Assembly: GCA_016218805.1 (NCBI GenBank)
Contig: JACRCW010000097.1
Location: 1 to 51,891, forward strand
Direction: 5' to 3'
Length of the DNA stretch: 51,891 nucleotides
DNA from: Deltaproteobacteria bacterium
Lineage (GTDB): Bacteria > Myxococcota > JACRCW01
The position numbers and the translations under genes were made by a program. Under the pieces are notes generated by a model that was given only the letters and a program-made list of their open reading frames with translations, was not told the origin of the DNA and searched no databases. Shown piece after piece: positions 44,220 to 51,891 of this stretch (its first letter is position 1; each line of letters begins with the position of its first letter).

Positions 44220-45848
44220 GTGAATCCTTCCTTGATGCCGGAAGGCGTTGAGCACCGGAACCGCCTCTACCAGCGTTTCCCCGAGAACTACCGTGAATCC
44301 TTCCTTGATGCCGGAAGGCGTTGAGCACCTGCAGCGGCAGTTGGGATGCAGTGGTGGGCGCAGAACAGTGAATCCTTCCTTGATGCCGGAAGGCGTTGAG
44401 CACCGGCACGCGTGACACAGCGTTGTCTGCGTCGTGTGGTGAATCCTTCCTTGATGCCGGAAGGCGTTGAGCACCACGCGGAGGCGGCGAGGTTCTGCGC
44501 GTGGCTCAAGAGTGAATCCTTCCTTGATGCCGGAAGGCGTTGAGCACCCCGTTCCAGAAAACGTTCCGAGGCAGTCAAAAAAGAGAGTGAATCCTTCCTT
44601 GATGCCGGAAGGCGTTGAGCACATTGCCGCCTCCGCATCCCGAGCTTCCGCAGCGTATGTGAATCCTTCCTTGATGCCGGAAGGCGTTGAGCACAACGGC
44701 CGCGCAAGAGTGCTCCGCCGCCGCAGCAGCAGTGAATCCTTCCTTGATGCCGGAAGGCGTTGAGCACGAAACGGAACGCCGCTGTATGTACGTAGCGATG
44801 ACGTGAATCCTTCCTTGATGCCGGAAGGCGTTGAGCACACAGACTTTGAGCACGTGTTTCCTGTAGATCTTGAGTGAATCCTTCCTTGATGCCGGAAGGC
44901 GTTGAGCACCGTGCGACGGCGCGGCGTGCCCGCAGGCGTTCAACTTGTGAATCCTTCCTTGATGCCGGAAGGCGTTGAGCACCTGATGGAGATGGACAAC
45001 GACGCCGGAATCACGGGTGAATCCTTCCTTGATGCCGGAAGGCGTTGAGCACAAAGTCGTAACAATAGATAGGACCCTCCACCCGGGTGAATCCTTCCTT
45101 GATGCCGGAAGGCGTTGAGCACGAGAATGGTTGGATTTGGTCACTTGGGAAGGTGACGTGAATCCTTCCTTGATGCCGGAAGGCGTTGAGCACTTCACGA
45201 TGACGTCTCCGCCACCACCTCCACCACTTCCGGTGAATCCTTCCTTGATGCCGGAAGGCGTTGAGCACTCGGTGAGCTGGGGTGAGGAGGAGAACTCCAC
45301 CGGGTAGGTGAATCCTTCCTTGATGCCGGAAGGCGTTGAGCACACAGGACAGGACACCACCATGACCACGATGAGCTACCGTGAATCCTTCCTTGATGCC
45401 GGAAGGCGTTGAGCACGCGCGCGGCGGGGCCCAGCGCGCCTCTTGGTGCCAGTGAATCCTTCCTTGATGCCGGAAGGCGTTGAGCACCAACTGGCGCATC
45501 GCCCGGTCCACTGCCCGTATCGTCGTGAATCCTTCCTTGATGCCGGAAGGCGTTGAGCACATGCGCCACGTTGCCGTGATTGTCCTCGCTGGTGTGCGTG
45601 AATCCTTCCTTGATGCCGGAAGGCGTTGAGCACACGGAGGGAATTGCAACGCGCGCGGATTCACACCTGTGAATCCTTCCTTGATGCCGGAAGGCGTTGA
45701 GCACACGACGACAACGACGACCGCCACCACCACCACCACGTGAATCCTTCCTTGATGCCGGAAGGCGTTGAGCACCGCCTGCGCGCGCTGCGTGACGCGG
45801 GGCTTGTTACGGGTGAATCCTTCCTTGATGCCGGAAGGCGTTGAGCAC
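44220..45848 (+). CRISPR. CRISPR array: 23 repeats of 36 bp, 22 spacers
   Basis: Repeats start with GTGAATCCTTCCTTGATGCC and end with GGCGTTGAGCAC. I read all 23 as identical, including both ends. They begin at 44220, 44293, 44368, 44439, 44512, 44587, 44659, 44732, 44803, 44874, 44947, 45017, 45087, 45158, 45233, 45308, 45381, 45452, 45525, 45598, 45669, 45740 and 45813. Spacers are 34-39 bp and all different. The repeat has a CCTTCC/GGAAGG hairpin with an 8-nt loop. Cleavage by Cas6 after it would leave the 8-nt handle TTGAGCAC on + strand transcripts. Confidence 0.99.
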
Positions 45849-45860
45849 GCACTGTGGCTG

Positions 45861-45874
45861 CCCCCCCCCCCCCC
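45861..45874. repeat. 14-base C homopolymer just after the array
   Basis: A run of 14 C, 12 bp after the last repeat. May be a slippage-prone site or an error-prone base call. No coding role. Confidence 0.8.
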
Positions 45875-45916
45875 GGGATACCTGTTCAGACGGCCGCCCC
45901 GCCGACCGGGGAAGGC

Positions 45917-46864
45917 CTACTCGCCATAGTGGGAGAGCGCCGCCGCGAGCTCCTTCCTCACCTTCACGCGCAACTCGGGTGGTTCCAGCACCTCCGCCTT
46001 GGCTCCCCAGTTGAGAACCCAGTGCGTGACCTCCTGCAAGCCGGCCACGGTGGCGCGCACCACGGCGCCCCCGTCCGCCTGCCGCTCCACCTGCTGGTCA
46101 TCGGTGAGCGGCCACTCGTTGACGAACCGCCCGCCGCTCGGATCGATGCGAACCGCGACTGCGACCGAGGGCGCGTTCCACACGCCGACGCTGTGCGCGA
46201 ACAGCTTCTCCGCGTCATAGCCCTCGCGGTGCGGGGCCTTCTCCGGGAGGAGGACCACGTCCGCCGCGCGTGAGGGCTTGAACACGCGCCAACCTCCGCT
46301 GAGGCGGTCCCAGGCTGTGACGTAGAGTTGTTGGTGCACCATGCGCATTTCACGTGGTTCCACGATGCGTTCGGACGGGGAGAACGCGCTGGCGGACTGG
46401 TAGAGCAGGCGGACGCAGCGCCGCTCGGCGGCGGCGCGGTCCAGGAAGGTGACCACCTCCGGCCGGGCGGAGGCGGTTCCGGCACCGCCCACCGTGAGTG
46501 GGACGTTGGCGGGGGCGTTCTTCGCATACTGCCGGACCAGACCATCCAGTTCCTTGAACGCCTGCGTGCCGCGCAGGGGTTCCGCGGCATTGCGCAGGAC
46601 AATGAGCGCGGTGAGCTGGAGTGGCGTGGGTTTCAGCGGTGGGACGTCCCAGTCCAGGAGGTAGCGGGTCTCGCCGTTGACCACCTCCGTGGTGATGGGG
46701 ATCTGGGTGTCCATGAGGAGCTGGATATCCCGGTATGCCGTGGCGCGGCTGATGCCGGCGCGTTCGGCGAGTTGTTCGGCACGGAGGCCACGGCGGACGG
46801 TGCTGAGTTCCCGCACGTGGCACAGGATGCGGGTGATGATGGCGCGGCTCTGGGTTCGGGGCAT
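45917..46864 (-). CDS. WYL-domain transcriptional regulator facing the CRISPR array
   Basis: 315 residues from ATG 46864 (MPRTQSRAIITRIL). Residues 10-60 are a DeoR/HTH_11-type winged helix (LRAEQLAERAGISRATAYRDIQLLMD). Next is a WYL domain (RRCVRLLYQSASAFSPSERIVEPREMRMVHQQLYVTAWD), then a WCX-like C-terminal part. WYL proteins bind nucleotides or nucleic-acid ligands and often regulate CRISPR and phage-defence loci. Its position tail-to-tail with the array makes it a good candidate for the factor that binds the two cas operators. The upstream extension of the frame is rejected because it overlaps an inverted repeat and lacks coding character. Confidence 0.88.
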   Translation of the reverse strand: MPRTQSRAIITRILCHVRELSTVRRGLRAEQLAERAGISRATAYRDIQLLMDTQIPITTEVVNGETRYLLDWDVPPLKPTPLQLTALIVLRNAAEPLRGTQAFKELDGLVRQYAKNAPANVPLTVGGAGTASARPEVVTFLDRAAAERRCVRLLYQSASAFSPSERIVEPREMRMVHQQLYVTAWDRLSGGWRVFKPSRAADVVLLPEKAPHREGYDAEKLFAHSVGVWNAPSVAVAVRIDPSGGRFVNEWPLTDDQQVERQADGGAVVRATVAGLQEVTHWVLNWGAKAEVLEPPELRVKVRKELAAALSHYGE

Positions 46865-46867
46865 GGG

Positions 46868-46884
46868 GGTACCGTGATAGTACC
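46868..46884. promoter_or_regulatory. Inverted repeat at the WYL gene start
   Basis: GGTAC-CGTGATA-GTACC, 5-bp arms with a 7-nt spacer, 3 bp upstream of the start codon. On the gene's strand it contains TACTAT, a possible -10, which would make a nearly leaderless mRNA. Fits autoregulation; arms differ from those of the cas operators, although the spacing is the same. Confidence 0.4.
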
Positions 46885-46922
46885 GGGGCCCTTGGGGTGG
46901 AACGTCAGCGCGAGGAGTGGCC

Positions 46923-47072
46923 GTGTACGTCACTACGTTGAAGGCGCAGGGGATGCGGTGTTTTGACGGTTTGAAACCTGGGTTCCGCCGGCAGGGGAGC
47001 GAAGTCCCGGAGGGCGCACGCTGCCGGTTCCATTTCGTTCGAGTGGGCATTCCCACCGGCGGGTGTCGATGA
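46923..47072 (+). CDS. Small ORF of 49 residues, unknown
   Basis: GTG at 46923 with GAGGAG 6 bp upstream. Reads VTTLKAQGMRCFDGLKPGFRR and ends VGIPTGGCR. Its stop overlaps the next ATG as ATGA. No family recognised; third-base GC is moderately high, so coding is plausible but not certain. Confidence 0.4.
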   Translation: MYVTTLKAQGMRCFDGLKPGFRRQGSEVPEGARCRFHFVRVGIPTGGCR

Positions 47073-47197
47073 CCATGGACTTCTTCGAGTTGGACACACG
47101 CGAGGCTCTCCTCCGGGACCGCTGCGAGATCATCAAGGCGCAGTGGTTTGCCCACTACTTCAAGGAAGCGGTGCGCTACCTGGAGAACCACTCATGA
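47069..47197 (+). CDS. Small ORF of 42 residues coupled to the M20D gene
   Basis: MTMDFFELDTREALLRDRC, then EIIKAQWFAHYFKEAVRYLENHS: helical, with strong third-base G/C preference. It overlaps the small ORF before it and the amidohydrolase after it by ATGA each. Two consecutive overlaps argue for a real translated cistron. Alternatively the two small ORFs are one gene with a frameshift. No family recognised. Confidence 0.5.
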   Translation: MTMDFFELDTREALLRDRCEIIKAQWFAHYFKEAVRYLENHS

Positions 47198-48474
47198 CCG
47201 CTGGCCTCTGGCGACGGGCCGCGGCCTGGGTTCTCCCCGCGCTGCTGTGGGCGTGGCCCGCATCCGGTGGGCGTGATCTTGCGGCGCAGCTCACGCGCGA
47301 CGCGGACGGAATGAAAGCCGCGCTGGTGGAAACGCGGCGGCACTTCCACGCGCACCCGGAGCTGTCCAACCGCGAGGTGGAGACCGGCAAGGAGATTGTC
47401 CGGCGCCTCACGGCGCTGGGCTACGCGCCCACGGCGGGCGTGGCCGGTCACGGCGTGGTGGCGACGTTGCAGGGCGGCCGGCCGGGCCCGCTGGTGGCGT
47501 ACCGCGCGGACATGGACGCGCTGCCGGTGGAGGAGAAGAACGACCTCCCGTTCAAGAGCGTGAACCCCGGGGTGATGCACGCGTGCGGGCACGACCTGCA
47601 CGTGACGGTGGCGCTGGGATTGGCGGAGTTGTTCATGCGGCACCGCGCGGAGTTGCCGGGCAGCGTGCGGTTCATCTTCCAGCCGGCGGAGGAAGGCGCG
47701 CCACCGGGCGAGGAAGGCGGCGCCCCGTTGATGATCAAGCAGGGCGTGCTGGAGGGTCCCGCGCCGGTGGCGATCTTCGGATTGCACACGCAACCGGAGT
47801 TGGAGGCGGGGGACGTGGCGCTGGTCCCCGGGCCGTTCATGGCGGCGGCGGACCGCTTCCGCATCACGGTGCACGGCAAGCAGGCGCACGGGGCGCAGCC
47901 GCAGCAGGGCGTGGACGCGGTGTACGTGGGGGCGCAGGTGGTGACGGCGCTGCAGTCCGTGGTGAGCCGCCGCAATGACGCGCGGCGGCCGCTGGTGTTG
48001 ACGGTGGGCAGCTTCCACGCGGGCAGCCGGTTCAACATCCTGGCGGAGGAGGCGGTGCTGGAGGGAACGCTGCGCACGCTGGATCCGGACGCGCATGACC
48101 AGGCCCCGCGGGACATCCAACAGGTGTTGGACGGCGTGTGCGCCGCGCACGGGGCCCGCTGCACGTTTGCCAACCAGGTGCTGGCGCCGGTGACGGTGAA
48201 CCACGAACCGCTGGCGCGGCAGCTGTTGCCCGCGTTGGAGCGCGCGGCGGGGCCGGGGCACCTCAAGCCGTTCCCGCGCGTGATGATTGCGGAGGACTTT
48301 GGGTTCCTGGCGGAGCGGGTGCCGGGGTTCTACGCGTACCTGGGGGTGTCCAACACGGCGCGCGGCCTGAAGGGGACGCTGCATTCCCCCGGCTACCTGG
48401 CGGACGAAGACGCGCTGGTGGTGGGCGTACGGGTCATGGCCGCGGTGATGCTGGCCCGGCTGCAGGGCGGCTGA
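47194..48474 (+). CDS. Secreted M20D amidohydrolase (IAA-amino-acid hydrolase-like)
   Basis: 426 residues from ATG 47194, chosen because it overlaps the previous stop and begins the signal peptide (RRAAAWVLPALLWAWPASG). Motifs: ETRRHFHAHPELSNREVETGKE, VMHACGHDLHVTVALGLA (metal), FQPAEEGAPPGEEGG (Glu), then VMIAEDFGFLAERVPG and LHSPGY near the end. This is the M20D type, which removes acyl groups from N-acyl amino acids. Export is unusual enough to note, though it occurs in myxobacteria. Confidence 0.92.
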   Translation: MTAGLWRRAAAWVLPALLWAWPASGGRDLAAQLTRDADGMKAALVETRRHFHAHPELSNREVETGKEIVRRLTALGYAPTAGVAGHGVVATLQGGRPGPLVAYRADMDALPVEEKNDLPFKSVNPGVMHACGHDLHVTVALGLAELFMRHRAELPGSVRFIFQPAEEGAPPGEEGGAPLMIKQGVLEGPAPVAIFGLHTQPELEAGDVALVPGPFMAAADRFRITVHGKQAHGAQPQQGVDAVYVGAQVVTALQSVVSRRNDARRPLVLTVGSFHAGSRFNILAEEAVLEGTLRTLDPDAHDQAPRDIQQVLDGVCAAHGARCTFANQVLAPVTVNHEPLARQLLPALERAAGPGHLKPFPRVMIAEDFGFLAERVPGFYAYLGVSNTARGLKGTLHSPGYLADEDALVVGVRVMAAVMLARLQGG

Positions 48475-48519
48475 CGCCGTTCTTGACGCCCCACCGTAAG
48501 GGCTGGAAGAGTCCTCGTC

Positions 48520-49854
48520 GTGCGGGACAATCAGCGCGGCCTGGTGCTGGTGGTGGACGATGACGCGTTCCAGCGCGCGCTGCTCAAGGAGATTCTGGAG
48601 AGTGACGGGCACCGCGTGCTGGTGGCGGGCACCGGCGCCGCCGCGCTGCAGATGCTGCGCAACCACGCCGTGGATCTGGTGGTGCTGGACCTGTCCCTCC
48701 CGGACATCCACGGGCTGGAGATCCTGGACCGCATCCGCCGGCGGGACGGGACCATTGAGGTCATCATCTGCTCGGCGTCCCATGACCTGGACTCCGTGGT
48801 GTCCGCGTTGCGCGGGCGCGCGGCGGACTACCTGGTGAAGCCGGTGGTGCCCGCCGTGGTGCAGCGCGCCGCGGTCCGCGCGCTGCAGGGGCGGACGCTG
48901 CTCAAGGAGAACCACAAGCTGCGCCTGGCGCTGGACCTGGTGCAGGCCGGGCAGCGGGTGCTGGCGGCGCCGGACCTCCGCAGCGTGCTGGAGGAGGTGC
49001 TGGAGTTGCTGTGCGCGCACACCAACTCGTCCGGCGGGGTGGTGGGGGTGCCCGGGCATGAGACGGCATCCTCCGGGCTGCCGGAGGCGGTGGTGGCCCC
49101 GGCGCTGGCGGCCGCGGCGGCGCGCGGGCTGGCCTCACCGGACGTGCAGGAGGCGGGGGACATGGCGCCCATCCCGGATCACGGCCCCGGGTTGTTCCTG
49201 GCGCTGGGGCCGCCGGGGGTGGTGGGCGCGCTGGCCCGCGCGGACGGCGCGGAGCCGTATGAAGCCGGCGAACTGGAGTCCGCGCAGTTCCTGGTCCGCC
49301 ACGCGCACCTGGCGCTGCACAACCACCAGCGCTTTGCGGCGGCCACGGATGCGGCGCGCCGGGACAGCCTGACGGGCCTGCTCAACGCGCAGGTGCTGCA
49401 GGCGGCGCTGAGCCAGGCGGTGGCCCGCGCGTCCCAGGAGGGTGGGCACTGCGCGGCGGTGTTCCTGGACCTGGACGGTTTCAAGCAGGTCAATGACACG
49501 CTGGGGCACCTGATGGGGTCCAAGCTGCTGGTGGAACTGGCGGGCCTGCTGGGGCGCAGCGTGCGTGATGGGGACGTGGTGTCGCGCTTTGGCGGGGACG
49601 AGTTTGTCATCCTGTTGGCGGGCGCGGACGCGGATGACGCGGCGCGCGTGGCGGAGCGGTTGCGCTCGCGCGTGGACGGCCACGAGTTCCTGCTGCGTGA
49701 CGGGCACCGCGCGCGCGTGTCCATGTCCGTGGGCGTGGCGGTGTTCCCGCAGGATGCGGCCAACGCGGCGGACCTGCTGCACCGCGCGGACGAAGCGATG
49801 TACCGCGCCAAGCGCGGCGGGAAGAACGCCGTGGTGCGGTGGAAGGCTTCCTGA
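48520..49854 (+). CDS. Response regulator with GGDEF diguanylate cyclase
   Basis: 444 residues from a GTG at about 48520. The receiver (1-120) has acidic D13/D14, phosphoacceptor Asp57 in VVLDLSLPD and Lys in YLVKPV. A middle region (about 150-285) looks GAF-like. The GGDEF domain has the intact active motif RFGGDEFVILL and an RDGD inhibitory site five residues before it. It should make c-di-GMP on phosphorylation and be subject to product inhibition. No histidine kinase lies alongside. Confidence 0.94.
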   Translation: MRDNQRGLVLVVDDDAFQRALLKEILESDGHRVLVAGTGAAALQMLRNHAVDLVVLDLSLPDIHGLEILDRIRRRDGTIEVIICSASHDLDSVVSALRGRAADYLVKPVVPAVVQRAAVRALQGRTLLKENHKLRLALDLVQAGQRVLAAPDLRSVLEEVLELLCAHTNSSGGVVGVPGHETASSGLPEAVVAPALAAAAARGLASPDVQEAGDMAPIPDHGPGLFLALGPPGVVGALARADGAEPYEAGELESAQFLVRHAHLALHNHQRFAAATDAARRDSLTGLLNAQVLQAALSQAVARASQEGGHCAAVFLDLDGFKQVNDTLGHLMGSKLLVELAGLLGRSVRDGDVVSRFGGDEFVILLAGADADDAARVAERLRSRVDGHEFLLRDGHRARVSMSVGVAVFPQDAANAADLLHRADEAMYRAKRGGKNAVVRWKAS

Positions 49855-49883
49855 GGACGCGCGGGTCCACTACAAGGCGCGGC

Positions 49884-51116
49884 ATGCAGACGTTCCTGGG
49901 TGCGTTCCTGGCGGGTGTTCTCGTTGTGGTTCCGGCGGCGGCAGCGCCGTTGAAGGTGGCGGTGGTGGACCTCACCGTGGGGGAGGGCGCTGCCGCGGGC
50001 ATGGCGGGTCCGCTGACGCAGGCGGTGGTGGCGGAGGTCCGCAAGGTGGGCGGCACGGAGGTGCTCACGCGGGAGGAGATTGCCGCGGTGCTGACGCTGG
50101 AGCAGCAGAAGCAGCTGCTGGGTTGCACCAGTGACAAGTGCCGGGCGGAGCTGGGCAGTCTGCTGGGCGTGGACCGGCTGCTGATGGGGGACCTGGGGCG
50201 GCTGGGTGAGAGCTGGCTGTTGCACCTCAAGCTGCTGGACGTGCGGCAGGCCCGGGTGGTGAGCCAGGTGGACCGCCGGCAGAAGGGCGGCACGGTGGAT
50301 GACCTGTTGGACGCGCTGCCCGCCATGGTGAAGCAGTTGCTCGCCGGCGAGGTGAAGGACCCGGGCGCGCCGGTGGCCGCCGCGGCGGTGGCACCGGTGG
50401 TGGCGGCCCGCACGCCGCGCCACGGTGCGGACGAGCCCATGCCCGCGGCGCCCGCCGGGCTGGACCTGCTCACCGACGGAAAGGGCCGCTATCTGGCCTA
50501 CCGGCCGGGCGCGCTGGACACGCTGTTTGCCGGGGACGGCAAGGAGCTGCGGGAGGCGTGGGTGTCCGGCGGCGGCCGCAGCGGCACGGAGAGCTGGGAC
50601 CAGGTGTTCTGGGACCCGCGCGTGGCGGAGCGCTGGCGCGCTTCCGTGGGCATGCGCCACGGCGTGTACACGCTGCAGTGCGGGGAGACCGCGGTGACGC
50701 TGCGCCCGGTGCCGGATGCGGAGGAGCAGAAGCTCCTCAAGCAGGCGCGTTTCCTCAAGGCGCGGTGGCAGCGCCGGCCGCACCTGTTTGGGCGTGATGA
50801 CCTGGGGAACTACTTCCTGGTGGACGAGCGGCGCGACAAGCCGGGCACGGACCTGCGGCTGTACGTGGGGCGCAAGGGCGCGCTCAAGCCGGTGGTGGTG
50901 GAGGACGCCATGGTGGACCGCGGCGGCCTGGTGCTGATCACGCCCACCGGGCGTCTCAAGCTGGATCGCAAGGCGGACACGCTGGAGTGGCTGGAGGGCC
51001 AGGCCACCACCAAGCTGAAGAACCTGGACGTGGAAGAGCACCACGTACTCATCTACACGGACCTGGGCGTGTACCGGACGGAGCCGCTGGGCACGCCCTG
51101 CGACGGGTTGCTGTGA
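49884..51116 (+). CDS. CsgG-like domain protein with large C-terminal region
   Basis: 410 residues from ATG 49884. Signal peptide (FLGAFLAGVLVVVPAAAA), then a CsgG/FlgO-like domain paralogous to the gene at 12547: VAVVDLTVGEGAAAG, VLTREEIAAVLTLEQQKQLLGCTSDKC, LGVDRLLMGDLGRLG. Residues 180-410 form a beta-rich unassigned region. Secreted or periplasmic. Converges with the thioesterase-like gene. Confidence 0.75.
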   Translation: MQTFLGAFLAGVLVVVPAAAAPLKVAVVDLTVGEGAAAGMAGPLTQAVVAEVRKVGGTEVLTREEIAAVLTLEQQKQLLGCTSDKCRAELGSLLGVDRLLMGDLGRLGESWLLHLKLLDVRQARVVSQVDRRQKGGTVDDLLDALPAMVKQLLAGEVKDPGAPVAAAAVAPVVAARTPRHGADEPMPAAPAGLDLLTDGKGRYLAYRPGALDTLFAGDGKELREAWVSGGGRSGTESWDQVFWDPRVAERWRASVGMRHGVYTLQCGETAVTLRPVPDAEEQKLLKQARFLKARWQRRPHLFGRDDLGNYFLVDERRDKPGTDLRLYVGRKGALKPVVVEDAMVDRGGLVLITPTGRLKLDRKADTLEWLEGQATTKLKNLDVEEHHVLIYTDLGVYRTEPLGTPCDGLL

Positions 51117-51119
51117 CCC

Positions 51120-51623
51120 TCAGCGCGGCCGGCGCGCGCGCCACGTGCCCCGCAGGCGCGCCACCTCCGCGCCCGTCTTGGCGTCCTTCACCACGCTTTC
51201 CAGCACCACCTCCGTGTTCTCGCCGCGCTCCAGGCCCGCGCGCACCTGCTGCCGCGTCTCCTCCGTGATGCGCGCCTCCGCCAGCACGTCACCGCGCGCC
51301 TTGGCCGTGTAGTCAATGTGCTGCGTCACCAGGATGAGCTCCGCCCCCATGGCGCCCGTGTTGGCCATGATGGCCAGGCCCTGGACGTATTCGCCCACGG
51401 TGAACAGCGCGGCCGCGTGCATGCTCCCCAGGTGGTTGGCCATGGTGCGCCGCATGCGCAGGGACACCTGCACTTCATCCAGGGACACGCGCGTGACGGC
51501 AGGCTTGAGCGCCACGTTGAAAGGCACCACGCGCCACAGCACGCGGTCCAGCGCTTCGCGGCCCATGGGGAACGCGCTCAGGCGGTTGAACCAGGTCACC
51601 AGGTCGACGCGCGGAATGGCCAT
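51120..51623 (-). CDS. Hotdog-fold thioesterase-like protein (DUF4442/PaaI-like)
   Basis: 167 residues from ATG 51623. RMRRTMANHLGSMHAAALFTVGEYVQGLAIM carries the NHLGSMHAAA motif of DUF4442/PaaI hotdog proteins, with the Asn/His/Ala region at the usual active site. It probably hydrolyses an acyl-CoA or is a non-catalytic relative. Confidence 0.85.
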   Translation of the reverse strand: MAIPRVDLVTWFNRLSAFPMGREALDRVLWRVVPFNVALKPAVTRVSLDEVQVSLRMRRTMANHLGSMHAAALFTVGEYVQGLAIMANTGAMGAELILVTQHIDYTAKARGDVLAEARITEETRQQVRAGLERGENTEVVLESVVKDAKTGAEVARLRGTWRARRPR

Positions 51624-51705
51624 GAGCGCTCCGGGAAAGGGCGTCGCCTGTAGCGGGGCGGCGCCCCGTACGCCAGCGCTCCGCGGGGGCCGGCGGCGCG
51701 TGCGG

Positions 51706-51733
51706 TTGACACGCGGCGCCCGTCGCCATAACT
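51706..51733 (+). promoter_or_regulatory. Sigma-70-type promoter of tRNA-Val
   Basis: TTGACA at 51706-51711 and ATAACT at 51728-51733 with 16 bp between, 17 bp upstream of the tRNA. Confidence 0.55.
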
Positions 51734-51750
51734 CGGCGCACCGACCTCGA

Positions 51751-51822
<72 letters not shown>

Positions 51823-51836
51823 GCGGAAACCCGGTG

Positions 51837-51881
51837 ACCGGGTGCCTTCGGCAGCAACGGGGGCACCCGGTTCGCCTTTCT
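51837..51881 (+). terminator. Intrinsic terminator after tRNA-Val
   Basis: ACCGGGTGCC (51837-51846) pairs perfectly with GGCACCCGGT (51862-51871), followed by TCGCCTTTCT. Confidence 0.7.
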
Positions 51882-51891
51882 GGGGCGTGCC

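Noticed and set aside
45344..45380. Spacer 16 resembles window bases 1380-1400 (about 20 of 21 matching)
   Set aside because: Only just over half of the spacer matches and the shared text is low-complexity CACCACCATGACC; not evidence of self-targeting.
45705..45739. Spacer 21 and spacer 14 with CCACCACC runs as possible targets in Gly/Pro-rich genes
   Set aside because: Too repetitive to assign by eye; any GC-rich genome has partial matches.
43584..45852. Long reverse-strand ORFs with a repeating peptide across 43584-45852
   Set aside because: They are the CRISPR repeats read in frame; spacer length changes shift frame and the peptide has no biology.

Overview
The window is high-G+C DNA that looks like a myxobacterium or close relative (Myxococcota). 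Pointers are a zinc-ribbon Ser/Thr kinase, an RCC1-repeat lipoprotein, a hydrolase with a MYXO-CTERM-like tail, LysM and multiheme envelope proteins, and a type I CRISPR-Cas locus of the MYXAN (dev-like) kind with Cmx-type effectors. No database search was possible; family names come from motifs, and the species is not known.

Bases 1-29700 are mostly chromosomal housekeeping and envelope genes: a partial secreted phosphatase, the kinase, an Asp-box lipoprotein, a truncated P-loop ATPase, an NfeD/two-SPFH/ABC-F cluster, a YggX-type protein, a radical SAM enzyme, a CsgG-like protein beside the RCC1 lipoprotein, rlmH, an M20 peptidase, a TrmJ-like methylase, a LysM lytic transglycosylase, a nucleotidase-like tetraheme protein, an alpha/beta hydrolase, a lid-less Hsp70, a YtcJ-like amidohydrolase, a Uma2 protein, a DUF2200 protein and an SRPBCC protein.

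Bases 29849-45848 are the CRISPR-Cas locus, organised unusually. The interference operon cas6-cas3-cas8(cmx8)-cas7(devR)-cas5(devS) reads leftwards from 36136, with nearly every gene overlapping the next. cas3 is split by a +1 frame change. The adaptation operon (cas4-cas1 fusion, cas2) and an array of 23 identical 36-bp repeats with 22 spacers read rightwards from 42001. The 5.8 kb between the divergent modules carries a gene of unknown function, a 43-bp tandem repeat with palindromic junctions, foldback and direct repeats, and two convergent ATPase/nuclease-like gene pairs (AAA + TOPRIM-like; AAA + restriction-endonuclease-like, the latter frameshifted). The same interrupted palindrome, GTCTCAC-N4-CATGAGAC, sits just upstream of both cas6 and cas4-cas1. 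It may be a shared operator, or a repeat flanking the cargo. A WYL-domain regulator faces the array from its far side.

Bases 46900-51891 hold two small overlapping ORFs coupled to a secreted M20D amidohydrolase, a response regulator-GGDEF cyclase, a second CsgG-like protein, a hotdog thioesterase-like gene and a tRNA-Val(GAC) with a plausible promoter and terminator.

Working model (inference): one CRISPR-Cas system under common control, with its central regulatory region opened by a cargo of candidate anti-phage ATPase/nuclease modules. Both frameshifts lie in this defence region, so whether the locus is active is the first thing to settle.
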